Assembly (NCBI GenBank): GCA_013336525.1
Contig: JAAXTM010000006.1
Coordinates: 62,001-126,000, forward strand
DNA length: 64,000 nt
From: Geobacteraceae bacterium
GTDB lineage: Bacteria > Desulfobacterota > Desulfuromonadia > Geobacterales > Pseudopelobacteraceae
Direction: 5' to 3'
This document shows, piece by piece, positions 13,092-23,408 of the stretch. How positions within the stretch are numbered: position 1 is the stretch's first letter; every line of letters begins with the position of its first letter. A program made the position numbers and the translations under genes. The notes under the pieces were generated by a model that saw only the letters and a program-made list of their open reading frames with translations, did not search any database and had not been told where the DNA came from.

Positions 13092-14935
13092 CAGAAGTTC
13101 ACCCTCACTCCGCCTTCAAACCAGCGGGATGCATTTGGCGCAATTTCGTCCTGATACTGTTTCCCGTTGAAAAGGTTGTGGCCGGAGAAGAACAGTTCAA
13201 ACGAGTTGTTTTCACGTTTAATGAGTGTGGCGCCCAGATGGAGGTCCCAGATCAAACCGGCGTATTGGCCGCCGTACCCGGGGACTGCGTTCCAATAAAT
13301 GTGGCGGCCGGTAAGAGCGCCACGATAGGTTTTGTCGTCGTAGCGTAGCGCCAGCTGTACCGTATGGCGAGGGTCTGCATACACCTTTGATCCGTCACTG
13401 GCGTGGATGCTGTCGGTGAACGTGTACCCTGCCCCAACAGAGGTGTTGTAGAGCGGCGTGGTCCGGACTTCTAATTCTGCGCCTTTGGCGACGCGAGACT
13501 CCGGAATAGAAGAGTCCAGGTTCCGTAGATTTCTCACATTTGTGAGCTCATTGCGGAAAAGCGTCCCCTTCACCCAGAGGTACGGTACGGTGGAACTTTC
13601 GATACCAATTTGACTCGTCCATACCTTTTCCGGCTGACGATCATTAAGCAGAGAGGGGAGGCTGAAACCACGGGCCGTGTACCCCCGCACCAGGGTGGCA
13701 TCGGTAAGTTGCCAGACAGCGCCAAGAGAGGGGCTAAACTGATCGCCACCGGTGACGGTTCGGTCAAAACGAGCGCCGGGTATGACGGAAACCGGGCCAA
13801 AGGTGGAGGTGTCGTTCAAGTAGACACCCCAGCGATTCACCGTTCTGTCCAGCATATCAACATGGACAAATGCATCATTTGCCTTTAATTCGGCATGCTC
13901 GTAGTCCGCTCCCACTACCAATAAATTGTCAACTCCGCGCCATACCAGTTTGGCACTCGCACCGCTCGCCAGTTCGCGGCTGTTAATGGTTTGTGTCGGG
14001 GTGTTGTCAGAAATCTGGGCAGAAAAGGTGTCTTGATGTCTGGATGAGTAACGACCAAGCAGCTCAAGCTCAAGTCCGTTGGCCAAAGACTTGCGCATTC
14101 CCATGGAAGCGGAAATGGTGTGAAGAGACTGGTCTTCCTTGTTATCCCAGCCGATATTGTCGCCCCACAATGTTCCACGGTCTGCCCGGTCATACTTGAA
14201 GGTAGACCAGAACTGGCCATTGTCGGGGAGACTCCATAATAATTTGGTATAGATGCCGTTTGACGAGACAGCTGTATGCGGAGTCAGCCCATTCGTGCCG
14301 AGAAAGCCGCCGGAGAGATAGTATCCCATACGGCCCGTAGTGCCGAAAAGCTCCGCTCTGGTGTCGGCTGTGGTCCGTTCACCGATGGAGGCGCTGACAG
14401 AGCCTCCATCGGCACGGTCAGTACCTGATGACTTGGTGATGACGTTTATTACCCCTCCCAATGCCTGACCCCAGACAGAGGAGGCGGCACCCTTGACGAT
14501 CTCGATCCGTTCGATGATTTGAGCCGGAACCAGACTTACGTCAGAGAAGTTTTCCCCCAGGGTGTTGAGCGGTATGCCATCAAGCAGCACCAGTACATGC
14601 GCAACAGATGAAGATTGAATGCTTGTGAAGACGATATTTCCCTGAGCACCGCGCGGATCGGTCTGGATGCCTGGGATGGTTATCAATACGTCGGCCAGGG
14701 TGTGGGCGTTGAGCAGCCGGATGTCGACGGCAGTGATGACGGTGACGTTTTCGGCGGTTTGTGATAGCGGTTTGGGCACGCGGGAAGACGCGGAAGTTTG
14801 TTCCTGAAAGGCGTTAAACAAGTCAAGGGTGTCTTCGTTCTCCTCGCCCCATGAGAGTGAGGGAGACAGACAAATAGTCAGGCATATGAACAAAAGAATC
14901 GCCTGTAGGCTATGTGATTTGTAGACTGTTTTCAT
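13091..14935 (-). CDS. TonB-dependent outer-membrane receptor
   Basis: Plug domain TAENVTVITAVDIRLLNAHTLADVLITIPGI, C-terminal beta-barrel ending ...GGVRVNF. Confidence 0.9.
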
Positions 14936-15011
14936 AGAAGATCTTTTTTAATTAACAGAAAAAATGTTATTTTGTCCATCAATTTAAATATACAGAAAGG
15001 AGGTGATACGA

Positions 15012-15113
15012 ATGAGTGAGGAAAATAATGATTTGGTAGTGTTGGTGGAAGGGCAAAGCGAAGAGTCTGTGCAGGCATGCACCTGCACGACTGGGCCAAC
15101 TGCGGTCAGGTAG
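15012..15113 (+). CDS. putative radical-SAM-modified RiPP precursor peptide (geopeptide-like), 33 aa
   Basis: ATG after AGGAGGTGAT RBS; MSEENNDLVVLVEGQSEESVQACTCTTGPTAVR; immediately upstream of rSAM/SPASM maturase; too short for the ORF track. Confidence 0.72.
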   Translation: MSEENNDLVVLVEGQSEESVQACTCTTGPTAVR

Positions 15114-15119
15114 TCAACC

Positions 15120-15145
15120 GGCAGGGAGGGCATTTACTCCCTGCC
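15120..15145 (+). terminator. hairpin between precursor peptide and maturase (attenuator/processing candidate)
   Basis: Perfect 9-bp stem GGCAGGGAG / CTCCCTGCC with 8-nt loop, no strong U-tract. Confidence 0.65.
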
Positions 15146-15169
15146 AACCTATTTCATGGAGCAACTTAA

Positions 15170-16519
15170 ATGGAGCTGTCACGCTATCTGAAGGTTTATT
15201 CCAGCACCGACAAGCCGGGGCGGGTTTTATTGTTCGCCACAAGACTCTGCGCGGTGCTGGAGTTGTCTGAATCGCTCTGGTCAAAGGTCTGCTCTGGTGG
15301 TGATTTGGCGGAGAAGGAGATTGAAACCTTGCTGCGTCTGAAGGTCATGGTGCCGAATCATTCTGTCGAACGGGAAGAGCTGCTGGATACCTTCAATCGT
15401 GCCAACCGGATGAAACGGCCCTTCACAGCCCTGGTGACGCTGACGCTGGAGTGCAACCTGGCTTGCCCGTACTGCTTTGAAGAACCCTTCCGGGGAAGCT
15501 TGAGAATGACTGATGATACGGCTGGGGTGTTGATCGCCATGCTGGAAAACAAGATGAAAGCGGGACTGGATGTGAAAGTCGATTTCTACGGTGGTGAGGC
15601 ATTGATGGAACTGCCTCGCCTGAAGTCGATTGCCGGTCGCCTTCACGAAGCAGCGCGTGTTAACGGTGTTGTTTTTGAGTTTTTTATCATCAGCAACGGC
15701 ACGCTGCTAAACCGTCAGGTTGTGCAGGAATTGCTTCCGCTTGGCTTGATCGGCGCGAAGTTGACCCTCGACGGCCCATCTGATATTCATGACCAACAAC
15801 GTCCCTTTGCCTCCGGTCGCGGGAGTTTTGCTCCAATCCTTAAAAACATTAAAGAGATCTCTGGTCTGATTTCGCTTGAGCTGGGCAGCAATTATACCCG
15901 CGATAACTATCTCCGTTTTCCGGAAATGCTTGATATTCTACTGCAGGAAGGTGTTACCCCGGATAAGCTGGCGGCGGTAGGTTTCTTTCCGGTTTTCCCC
16001 AAATCGGACGGCAGCATGAGCGGCGAGTGCAACTCGGCCTGTTCCGCATGTGACGAGCCCTGGATGATCGAGGCCGGTCTTTTTCTGCGCGGTGAAATAC
16101 TACGCCGCGGATTTGTTGCCCCGAAGACAAGAATGGCCGGCTGCATGATCGAGTTCGACAATGATATCGTGGTTGGCTACGATGGTTCACTCTACAAATG
16201 CCCGGTGTTCATGGGACAGGAAGAAATGTGTGTGGGCACCCTTGCAGACGGCATCAACGATTACCGCCAATCCCACAACCTCGATGTCTGGAAAAACAAT
16301 GAATGCCTGGAGTGCGCCTATCTGCCGCTCTGCTTCGGCGGCTGCCGCTTCTTTAACAAACTGAAAACCGGCAGCATCAACGGCGTCGATTGCCGCCGCG
16401 TCATGCTGGATGCTTCATTGGAAAGAATCGTATTGCAGGATCTGGCATCGAGATGCGATAAGGGAAAACGAATTCCTCCATTGTTACAGTCTATTTCAAA
16501 TCCTGACGGAGTCGCTTGA
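15170..16519 (+). CDS. radical SAM/SPASM peptide maturase (geopeptide maturase-like)
   Basis: LECNLACPYCFE (CxxxCxxC) and C-terminal SPASM cysteines (CPVFMG...CLECAYLPLCFGGCRF...C). Confidence 0.87.
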   Translation: MELSRYLKVYSSTDKPGRVLLFATRLCAVLELSESLWSKVCSGGDLAEKEIETLLRLKVMVPNHSVEREELLDTFNRANRMKRPFTALVTLTLECNLACPYCFEEPFRGSLRMTDDTAGVLIAMLENKMKAGLDVKVDFYGGEALMELPRLKSIAGRLHEAARVNGVVFEFFIISNGTLLNRQVVQELLPLGLIGAKLTLDGPSDIHDQQRPFASGRGSFAPILKNIKEISGLISLELGSNYTRDNYLRFPEMLDILLQEGVTPDKLAAVGFFPVFPKSDGSMSGECNSACSACDEPWMIEAGLFLRGEILRRGFVAPKTRMAGCMIEFDNDIVVGYDGSLYKCPVFMGQEEMCVGTLADGINDYRQSHNLDVWKNNECLECAYLPLCFGGCRFFNKLKTGSINGVDCRRVMLDASLERIVLQDLASRCDKGKRIPPLLQSISNPDGVA

Positions 16520-16523
16520 CAGT

Positions 16524-17300
16524 ATGGAACAGTCACATCTTGATGATCTCATCCGCTGGTTCGACAGCTACGTCGAGCCGTTTCTTGACACAGATGAAGA
16601 AGGTGCACGGAATATCCACCTCAAAATCGAGCATACCCGAAAAGTGTGTGAAGCGATGGCGTTGTTATCTGAAGGTGAAAACCTTTCTGAGAACGAGGCT
16701 CGCATAGCCTCGGTTGTTGCCCTGCTGCACGATGTCGGACGTTTTCCGCAGTACCGTCGCTGGCGTACTTTTCTAGACAGCGAATCGGACAATCATGCAC
16801 GTCTTGCCATCGATGTAATCAGGGAAGAAAATATCCTGTCCGGTATTGCCTTGCCTGAGCAGGTTTTGATCGAGGAGGCGGTCCGGTTTCACAATTTATT
16901 GAAACCACCCGAAAAGATTCAATCCCCTACCAGACAATATATCAACCTGATCCGCGATGCAGACAAGCTTGATATCTGGCGTATTTTCGTCGAACTGCTG
17001 GCCCAGCCACCGGAAGAACGTGCTTCGGCAGCGACTCTCGGACTGCCTGAACTTCCAGATACGGCATCTGTGCAATGCATCGCAGCACTGAATTCCGGCT
17101 CGATTGTACCGCTTGACACGATCACCTGTTTCAATGATTTCAAACTGCTGCAGATTTCCTGGGTTTATGACCTTACCTATGACACTTCACGCCGGATACT
17201 GCGTGAACGTGGCTATATTCAGGCACTTGCAGCCACGCTCCCTGAACAGGACAACATTCGTGAGGCCGTGTCAAAGGCGCTTGCTTCTCTTTCAGCTTGA
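16524..17300 (+). CDS. HD domain-containing phosphohydrolase
   Basis: HTRKVCEAM..., VALLHDVGRFPQYRRW, ESDNHARL; start placed at MEQSHLDD. Confidence 0.8.
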   Translation: MEQSHLDDLIRWFDSYVEPFLDTDEEGARNIHLKIEHTRKVCEAMALLSEGENLSENEARIASVVALLHDVGRFPQYRRWRTFLDSESDNHARLAIDVIREENILSGIALPEQVLIEEAVRFHNLLKPPEKIQSPTRQYINLIRDADKLDIWRIFVELLAQPPEERASAATLGLPELPDTASVQCIAALNSGSIVPLDTITCFNDFKLLQISWVYDLTYDTSRRILRERGYIQALAATLPEQDNIREAVSKALASLSA

Positions 17301-17355
17301 CATATATGACTCCGCTTTACACAATGCCATTTCTACTTTTCTATAGGAGTCCTTG

Positions 17356-19785
17356 ATGTCTGACCAATACCTGATACCCACTGATAAACTACGCTGGAAC
17401 TGCGATCCGGACCTTCTCGGCTTTGAAACAACGGCAGAGCTTCCTGATTTCAGTGACGCCATCGGACAGAAGCGGGCACTGCGCTCCATTGAATTTGGCC
17501 TGGGGGTTGATGGCTCCGGCTTCAATCTGTATATATCCGGCGAAACCGGCACCGGTCGCACCTCCACTATCGCCAGCATTCTCAAAAAACGCGCAAAAAA
17601 CGAGCCACAGCCGCACGACTGGGTATATGTCAATAACTTCAAGGACTCGGACTCCGCTATTTCACTCGATCTCCCCGCCGGAAAAGGGAGTGAACTGGCA
17701 GCAGACATGAAGGAGCTGATCGAGGCTTTTCGAAATGACATTCCCAAGGCGCTTGAAAGCAGTGAGTATGAAAGCAAACGAGCCGAATTACTTGAGAGCT
17801 ACCAGACTGCTTCTAACAATCTTTTTCAGGGGCTTGAGAAGGATGCTGAAAAGTTGGGATTTTCGCTACAGAGAACCGTCTCAGGCTTAGTGATAGTTCC
17901 GCAGAAAGCCGGGCATAATTACACTCAGGAAGAATATGATGCGCTTAACGAAAAGAAACGTCAGAAACTTGAAAAACTTGGTAAGGAACTGACTGAGCAG
18001 CTCAATGAAGTTTTGCGTCAGGTACGTGAGCAGGAAAAGATAACAAAGGACGCTCTGGCTCAGGCTGATCGCGATCTCGGCATGTCCTGTTTGGGACACC
18101 GTCTTGATCCGTTAAGAGAAAAGTATGGTGAACTTGAAAAGGTGCTCGGCTATCTAGAATCTGTCCAGGAAGACATTTTGATCAATCTGGACGATTTTAA
18201 ACCGCAATCAGTCCAACCTCAGATTCCGGGCATCAAGCTACCACGACAAGAGCCATCCTTTGACCGTTATCAGGTCAATGTACTGGTGGATAACAAAGAT
18301 ACTGACGGCGCGCCCGTCGTATTTGAATCAAACCCGACGTACAACAACCTCTTCGGGCGAATTGAACACGTCATGCAGTACGGCGGTGTGGCTGTTACCG
18401 ATTTCACCATGATTCGTTCCGGTGCCCTGCATCGCGCTAACGGTGGATATCTGGTCATCGACGCACGCGAAGTGCTGATAAATCCTTTTGTCTGGGATTC
18501 TCTAAAGCGCTGCATCCGCAATAATGAAATCAGAATCGAAGACGTGCTTGAACAGTACCGTTTTATGACCATGGTTTCGCTCAAACCGGAACCGGTCCAT
18601 ATGCGTGCTAAAATTGTGTTGATCGGCACCCCCTGGATTTATTACCTGCTGTTTCACCTTGACCCTGATTATCGTAAGTTTTTCAAAGTAAAAGCAGAAT
18701 TTGATAGTCGTGTCGAACGAACTCCGGAAATCATGCATGATTATTCGCTTTTTGTCGCCAGCCATTGCCGGGCCGAAGGACTGCTGCCATTTCACAATAG
18801 CGGTGTTGCTGCACTGCTGGAGCACACCGCACGCATGGCCGACGACCAGTCCAAGCTCTCATCACAATTCATGGAGATCGCCGATTTCATCCGTGAAATC
18901 AGTTTTTGGGCCACAAAAGCCGACCGCACCATCATAAGTGGTGATGATGTTCGCGCCGCTGCCAAAGAGAGCCTTTATCGTGTCAATCGCATTGAAGAGC
19001 GGATGCAGGAGCTGTACGATGATGGAATTCTCATGGTCGACACCTCTGGTGCCGTTGTCGGGCAAATCAACGGCCTCTCAGTCATTGGCCTCGGGGATCA
19101 CACCTTTGGCCGCCCGACCCGCATCACCGCAACGGTCTATACCGGACAGGACGGAATGATCAACATTGAACGCGAAGTCAAACTTTCCGGACCGATCCAT
19201 GACAAGGGGGTCCTGATCCTGACCGGCTATCTGGGAGGCACCTTTGCTTCAGAACGTCCACTGTCATTATCAGCTTCAATCTGTTTCGAGCAGTCCTACG
19301 ACGGCATCGAGGGGGACAGCGCCTCTTCTACTGAACTCTACGCACTGCTGTCGGCTCTTTCCGGTGTCGCCATCAAACAGGGGATTGCGGTTACCGGCAG
19401 CGTCAATCAGCGCGGCATAGTTCAACCTATAGGCGGTGTTAATCACAAAATCGAAGGTTTTTTTGCAGTCTGCCGGTCTCAGGGGCTGACCGGAGAACAG
19501 GGGGTCATGATTCCTAAATCTAACGAACGTCACCTTATGCTGCACGAAGATGTGGTTAACGCTGTCGATGCCGGACAGTTTCATATCTGGAGTGTAGAAA
19601 CAATTGAGCAGGGGATTGAAATCCTCACCAACACCAAAGCGGGACAGCGCGGCAAGAACGGGAAGTTTCCCAAAGGTTCAATTTACCAGTTGGTCGATGC
19701 GCGTTTACTGGCCATGGCAGACCGACTGAAGGATCAAAAAAAGAAACCGAAGGCAAAAAAGCGGACAGTCTCAAAAACGATATAA
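17356..19785 (+). CDS. ATP-binding Lon-like protease (LonB-type)
   Basis: Walker A ISGETGTGRTS; C-terminal Lon domain with GDSASSTELYALLSALSG catalytic Ser and VNHKIEGFF Lys. Confidence 0.9.
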   Translation: MSDQYLIPTDKLRWNCDPDLLGFETTAELPDFSDAIGQKRALRSIEFGLGVDGSGFNLYISGETGTGRTSTIASILKKRAKNEPQPHDWVYVNNFKDSDSAISLDLPAGKGSELAADMKELIEAFRNDIPKALESSEYESKRAELLESYQTASNNLFQGLEKDAEKLGFSLQRTVSGLVIVPQKAGHNYTQEEYDALNEKKRQKLEKLGKELTEQLNEVLRQVREQEKITKDALAQADRDLGMSCLGHRLDPLREKYGELEKVLGYLESVQEDILINLDDFKPQSVQPQIPGIKLPRQEPSFDRYQVNVLVDNKDTDGAPVVFESNPTYNNLFGRIEHVMQYGGVAVTDFTMIRSGALHRANGGYLVIDAREVLINPFVWDSLKRCIRNNEIRIEDVLEQYRFMTMVSLKPEPVHMRAKIVLIGTPWIYYLLFHLDPDYRKFFKVKAEFDSRVERTPEIMHDYSLFVASHCRAEGLLPFHNSGVAALLEHTARMADDQSKLSSQFMEIADFIREISFWATKADRTIISGDDVRAAAKESLYRVNRIEERMQELYDDGILMVDTSGAVVGQINGLSVIGLGDHTFGRPTRITATVYTGQDGMINIEREVKLSGPIHDKGVLILTGYLGGTFASERPLSLSASICFEQSYDGIEGDSASSTELYALLSALSGVAIKQGIAVTGSVNQRGIVQPIGGVNHKIEGFFAVCRSQGLTGEQGVMIPKSNERHLMLHEDVVNAVDAGQFHIWSVETIEQGIEILTNTKAGQRGKNGKFPKGSIYQLVDARLLAMADRLKDQKKKPKAKKRTVSKTI

Positions 19786-19811
19786 GATAATAGAAAGGGG
19801 GGGTACACATA

Positions 19812-20219
19812 ATGGGCATACAGTGGAGAGATTCATTGGCAATCGGAGTTGAAGCTGTTGACAACCAGCACAAGGAGCTTCTGCTTCGCTTTGACAGGCT
19901 ATTGAACGCATGTCAAGCAGGGCAAGGGATTGAAGAACTCAAAAGATTACAGAAGTTTCTTGGGGAGTACGTGCAGACCCATTTCAGTGATGAGGAAGAA
20001 CTTCAGCGCCTGCACCATTATCCCGGTTATGAAGCCCATCACGCAGAACACGTCTATTTTATTGATCAGATTAAAAAGCTGGAAGCCGAAACTATAAAAG
20101 ATGGCGTTTCCACTCACCATGTTGTCGAGACCAACAACATGCTCCTGAAATGGCTGCTTAATCATATTTCCAAAGTAGACAAGGAACTGGGAGCATTTAT
20201 CAAATCCGGCACCCCCTGA
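19812..20219 (+). CDS. bacteriohemerythrin
   Basis: VEAVDNQHKELL, HFSDEEELQRLHHYPGYEAHHAEH, LLKWLLNHISKVDK. Confidence 0.95.
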   Translation: MGIQWRDSLAIGVEAVDNQHKELLLRFDRLLNACQAGQGIEELKRLQKFLGEYVQTHFSDEEELQRLHHYPGYEAHHAEHVYFIDQIKKLEAETIKDGVSTHHVVETNNMLLKWLLNHISKVDKELGAFIKSGTP

Positions 20220-20225
20220 CAAAGA

Positions 20226-20260
20226 TGGAACGGGGGCCCAAACTCTGCGCCCCTGTTCCA
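20226..20260 (+). terminator. hairpin downstream of bacteriohemerythrin gene
   Basis: TGGAACGGGGGC ... GCCCCTGTTCCA stem. Confidence 0.55.
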
Positions 20261-20286
20261 TATCAACACTTATAATCCCCCCACAA

Positions 20287-20466
20287 TCAGCTGCAGTCGG
20301 AACGCCAGAGGCATTCTGCCTGACCACATTCAGAAACCTGCCCGGTCTCGAAACAGACGTCGTTACCTTCTGACAGCTGTATGGCTCGTATCAATTCAGC
20401 TTTTTTCAGTTTACCAACCTTTATGTCATGCTGCTTTGCGATCTTTTTGATCTCTTCAAGATTCAT
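20287..20466 (-). CDS. small SAP/Rho-N-like domain protein with Cys-rich tail (59 aa)
   Basis: Reverse strand MNLEEIKKIAKQHDIKVGKLKKAELIRAIQLSEGNDVCFETGQVSECGQAECLWRSDCS*; absent from ORF track because of length. Confidence 0.75.
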   Translation of the reverse strand: MNLEEIKKIAKQHDIKVGKLKKAELIRAIQLSEGNDVCFETGQVSECGQAECLWRSDCS

Positions 20467-20550
20467 TTTAACTTCTCCTGCTTATCTAGTAATGACCAAC
20501 AAACAACGGCATTCTACCGTACTATCCCACATAGTCAAGTACTGGATACA

Positions 20551-20586
20551 AAAAAAGAGGCGAACAATGACTGTTCGCCTCTTTTT
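20551..20586. terminator. bidirectional intrinsic terminator
   Basis: AAAAAAGAGGCGAACAatgactGTTCGCCTCTTTTT. Confidence 0.9.
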
Positions 20587-20606
20587 AATATTACTTGTGA
20601 CTGAAT

Positions 20607-21497
20607 CTACACCGTTATTCCGGCAATTCTCTGCAACGCTTCGCGATATTTGTCGGCTGTCTTATCCAGAATTTCCTGAGGGAGCACAGGTGCAGGAGCG
20701 CACTTTCCCCAGTCAAGAGTTTCCAGGTAATCACGCAGGAACTGTTTATCGAAACTCGGCTGCTGTCCACCAGGCTGATATGCTTCCTTCAGCCAGAACC
20801 GGCTTGAGTCAGGGGTCATGCACTCATCTATAATAATCAGTTCACCATTATAAACGCCAAACTCGAATTTGGTATCGGCAATAATGATCCCCTTTTTATC
20901 AGCCAGATCTCGCGCACGGATATAAATCTTAAGGGTGTAATCACGAGCTTTTTCCGCAAGATCACGACCACAGAGTTCCACCATTTTTTCAAAGGTGATT
21001 GTTTCATCGTGAGCGCCTAGATCGGCTTTGGTAGAAGGGGTGAAGATCGGCTCCGGGAGACGATCGGATTCTTTAAGACCAACTGGTAATTTAATGCCGC
21101 TGATCTCGCCTGTTGCCTTGTAATCCTTCCAGCCCGAACCTGAGACATAACCACGCACAATACATTCAACCGGCAGCGGCGTTGCTTTTTTTACCAGCAT
21201 CGAACGCCCTTTGAGAATTTCAGCGTAAGGCTGGCATTCAGCGGGGTAGTCAGCAACATCAATAGATATAATGTGGTTAGGTACGATGTCTTCCATCTGG
21301 CGGAACCAGAAGGCAGATATCTGGGTCAGAACGAATCCCTTATCTGGAATCGGCTCATTCATGATTACATCAAAAGCCGAAATCCGGTCAGATGTCACCA
21401 GCAAAAGTGTCTCACCCAGGTCATAAATATCACGTACCTTACCTCGGGCTATCAGATTCAAACCGGGAAAATCTGTTTGTAGTACAAGTGTTGACAT
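20607..21497 (-). CDS. purC: phosphoribosylaminoimidazole-succinocarboxamide synthase
   Basis: [50 protein letters not shown]. Confidence 0.95.
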   Translation of the reverse strand: MSTLVLQTDFPGLNLIARGKVRDIYDLGETLLLVTSDRISAFDVIMNEPIPDKGFVLTQISAFWFRQMEDIVPNHIISIDVADYPAECQPYAEILKGRSMLVKKATPLPVECIVRGYVSGSGWKDYKATGEISGIKLPVGLKESDRLPEPIFTPSTKADLGAHDETITFEKMVELCGRDLAEKARDYTLKIYIRARDLADKKGIIIADTKFEFGVYNGELIIIDECMTPDSSRFWLKEAYQPGGQQPSFDKQFLRDYLETLDWGKCAPAPVLPQEILDKTADKYREALQRIAGITV

Positions 21498-21506
21498 ATC
21501 AGTCTC

Positions 21507-23093
21507 CTATTTATCGGTAATCAGCGCCTGATTTATCTCTATTTTAGCTTTTGCCCGTAGCCCTTTGCTCCATTCAGCCAAGGCATCTTCCTGCTTCTTG
21601 GGAAGCATCTTCTTTTTCAGTTCTTCCCTGGTTGCATCAAACTGGACTTTTGGAGCATCCGTACGGCTTTTCACCCTAACAGCATACCAGCGATTGCCAA
21701 CTTTAAAAGGAGTTGCTGGAGCCTGTGAAGCAGATAGTTTAAAAACTGCCTCTACTATTTCCGGAGAAGCACCGATAGCCGGAATATCACCTTTTGCAGA
21801 GTAACCGAAACTTCCGGTAGTCTGGGTTTTAAGGGCCACTTTTGTCGACAACTGTTTTGCCACGTTTTCAGCTTTTGTCTTCGCCAGCTCGACCGCTTTG
21901 GCAGCTTTGGCTTTTTCCTCAACGACCCCTCTGATTTCAGCAAGTGCCGGTACAGTTGAAGCTTTACGCTCTTTGGCCTTGAAAATATATATTCCCTTTG
22001 CTGTTTCAACCGGTCCGCCAAGCTCACCCTGTTTAAGCTCAAGGGCTTTTTTGATAACGGCTGCTTCACCAATTAGTGTTGTAGCAGGTGTACTTGCACT
22101 GAATAGAGCCGTTTCCTGAACCTTTTGTTTCAACTCACCGGCAATCAGATTCAAGTCACCTGACTTGATATTTTTATACAGCGTGTCGGCAGCCAGTTCA
22201 AACACTTGCTTGGCCGTCTTTTGCTTGATTGCTTCAGCCTTAACCTTTTCCTTTACTTCAGTTAAAGGCTGAATACCGTCCTTTCCCTGCCATCGGTCAA
22301 TATTTTTCTGGTAAAAAGTTTGAATCTCCTCTTCCGATACAGAAGTTTTTGCGGCCTGGGAAGTCGGGTCAAGCATAATATACGAAAGAGCCACTTTTTC
22401 GGCAGTTTTAAAATCATTAGGGAATTTCTGCAGATATTCGTTCAGGTCGGCATCAGTCAGCTTTACCTCCCCGATTACATCTGAAGGGGCGTATGCAACA
22501 TATTCAAGGTCCAGTTTGTCATTTTCTTTTTTGTACTGTGCCAGTGCGTCCTCGTCAGTGACAACGGCCTTGGCCTTGATCGTCTGCTGAACTTTCCTGA
22601 GCATGACTTCAGCTTCCTGCCCCTGCTCATAATCTTTCGCAGTCATGCGGTTTGACTTTAAGATCTGCTGGTATTGGTCAAAGCTGAATTTTCCACCCAC
22701 CTGAAACATAGGCATTGATTCTATTGAGGCAGAAACCTCATCTTTTGAGACTTTGATCCCGAGTGATTTGGCCTCCTTCATCGCCAACAGATTGTCAATC
22801 AGGCTATCGAGTGCAATTTTTCTCAACCCCAGCATCTTTTCCATCTCTGGCGGTATAGATTGGCCGTATATTTGCTGGTACATGCTTCTGATACGCTGAT
22901 AAGCGCTCTGGTAATCTTCGAGAGAAATTGTTGTGCCGTTTACCTTGGCAGCATACCCCCCTTTGCCACCACCCATTCCATCACTGCCCTTTCCCCACAC
23001 AAGAAAGATAGTGCCCACAAAAGAAAGGACGATGATTACAAAGACGATCTTGATGACAATTGAATCTTTCTGCTTACGCATGGTACTCAGCAT
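21507..23093 (-). CDS. SurA N-terminal/PpiD-like peptidylprolyl isomerase
   Basis: MLSTMRKQKDSIVIKIVFVIIVLSFVGTIFLVWG TM anchor then SurA_N-like and parvulin-like domain; start trimmed. Confidence 0.83.
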   Translation of the reverse strand: MLSTMRKQKDSIVIKIVFVIIVLSFVGTIFLVWGKGSDGMGGGKGGYAAKVNGTTISLEDYQSAYQRIRSMYQQIYGQSIPPEMEKMLGLRKIALDSLIDNLLAMKEAKSLGIKVSKDEVSASIESMPMFQVGGKFSFDQYQQILKSNRMTAKDYEQGQEAEVMLRKVQQTIKAKAVVTDEDALAQYKKENDKLDLEYVAYAPSDVIGEVKLTDADLNEYLQKFPNDFKTAEKVALSYIMLDPTSQAAKTSVSEEEIQTFYQKNIDRWQGKDGIQPLTEVKEKVKAEAIKQKTAKQVFELAADTLYKNIKSGDLNLIAGELKQKVQETALFSASTPATTLIGEAAVIKKALELKQGELGGPVETAKGIYIFKAKERKASTVPALAEIRGVVEEKAKAAKAVELAKTKAENVAKQLSTKVALKTQTTGSFGYSAKGDIPAIGASPEIVEAVFKLSASQAPATPFKVGNRWYAVRVKSRTDAPKVQFDATREELKKKMLPKKQEDALAEWSKGLRAKAKIEINQALITDK

Positions 23094-23408
23094 AAATGGT
23101 GCTCCTTGAATTGTTGAAAGTACAAAAAACGCCGCCAAGGGCGGCGGGAGCGAATACTACTATACGTACACACTGATTGCAAGCGCTTGTTTATAGCGCT
23201 CCCAGCCCCGACAAACAGGACAGGTACTAATAACAAAATTTATCTCCTGCAAAACTCATAAAACAAACATCTGCTTGCTAATTCTTGTATTAACAGCTGA
23301 GAGTATTTGATTTAGCCTGAATATATTCTTGAGTTTACGCGGCTGTTCAGGTACGATTTTTAATTTAGAAGCAATTTATCTGTCATCACTTGATCATACG
23401 GGAGCCCT

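Noticed and set aside
23139-23408. Candidate riboswitch or sRNA upstream of the AhbD-like gene
   Set aside because: No recognisable conserved aptamer core or strong terminator seen
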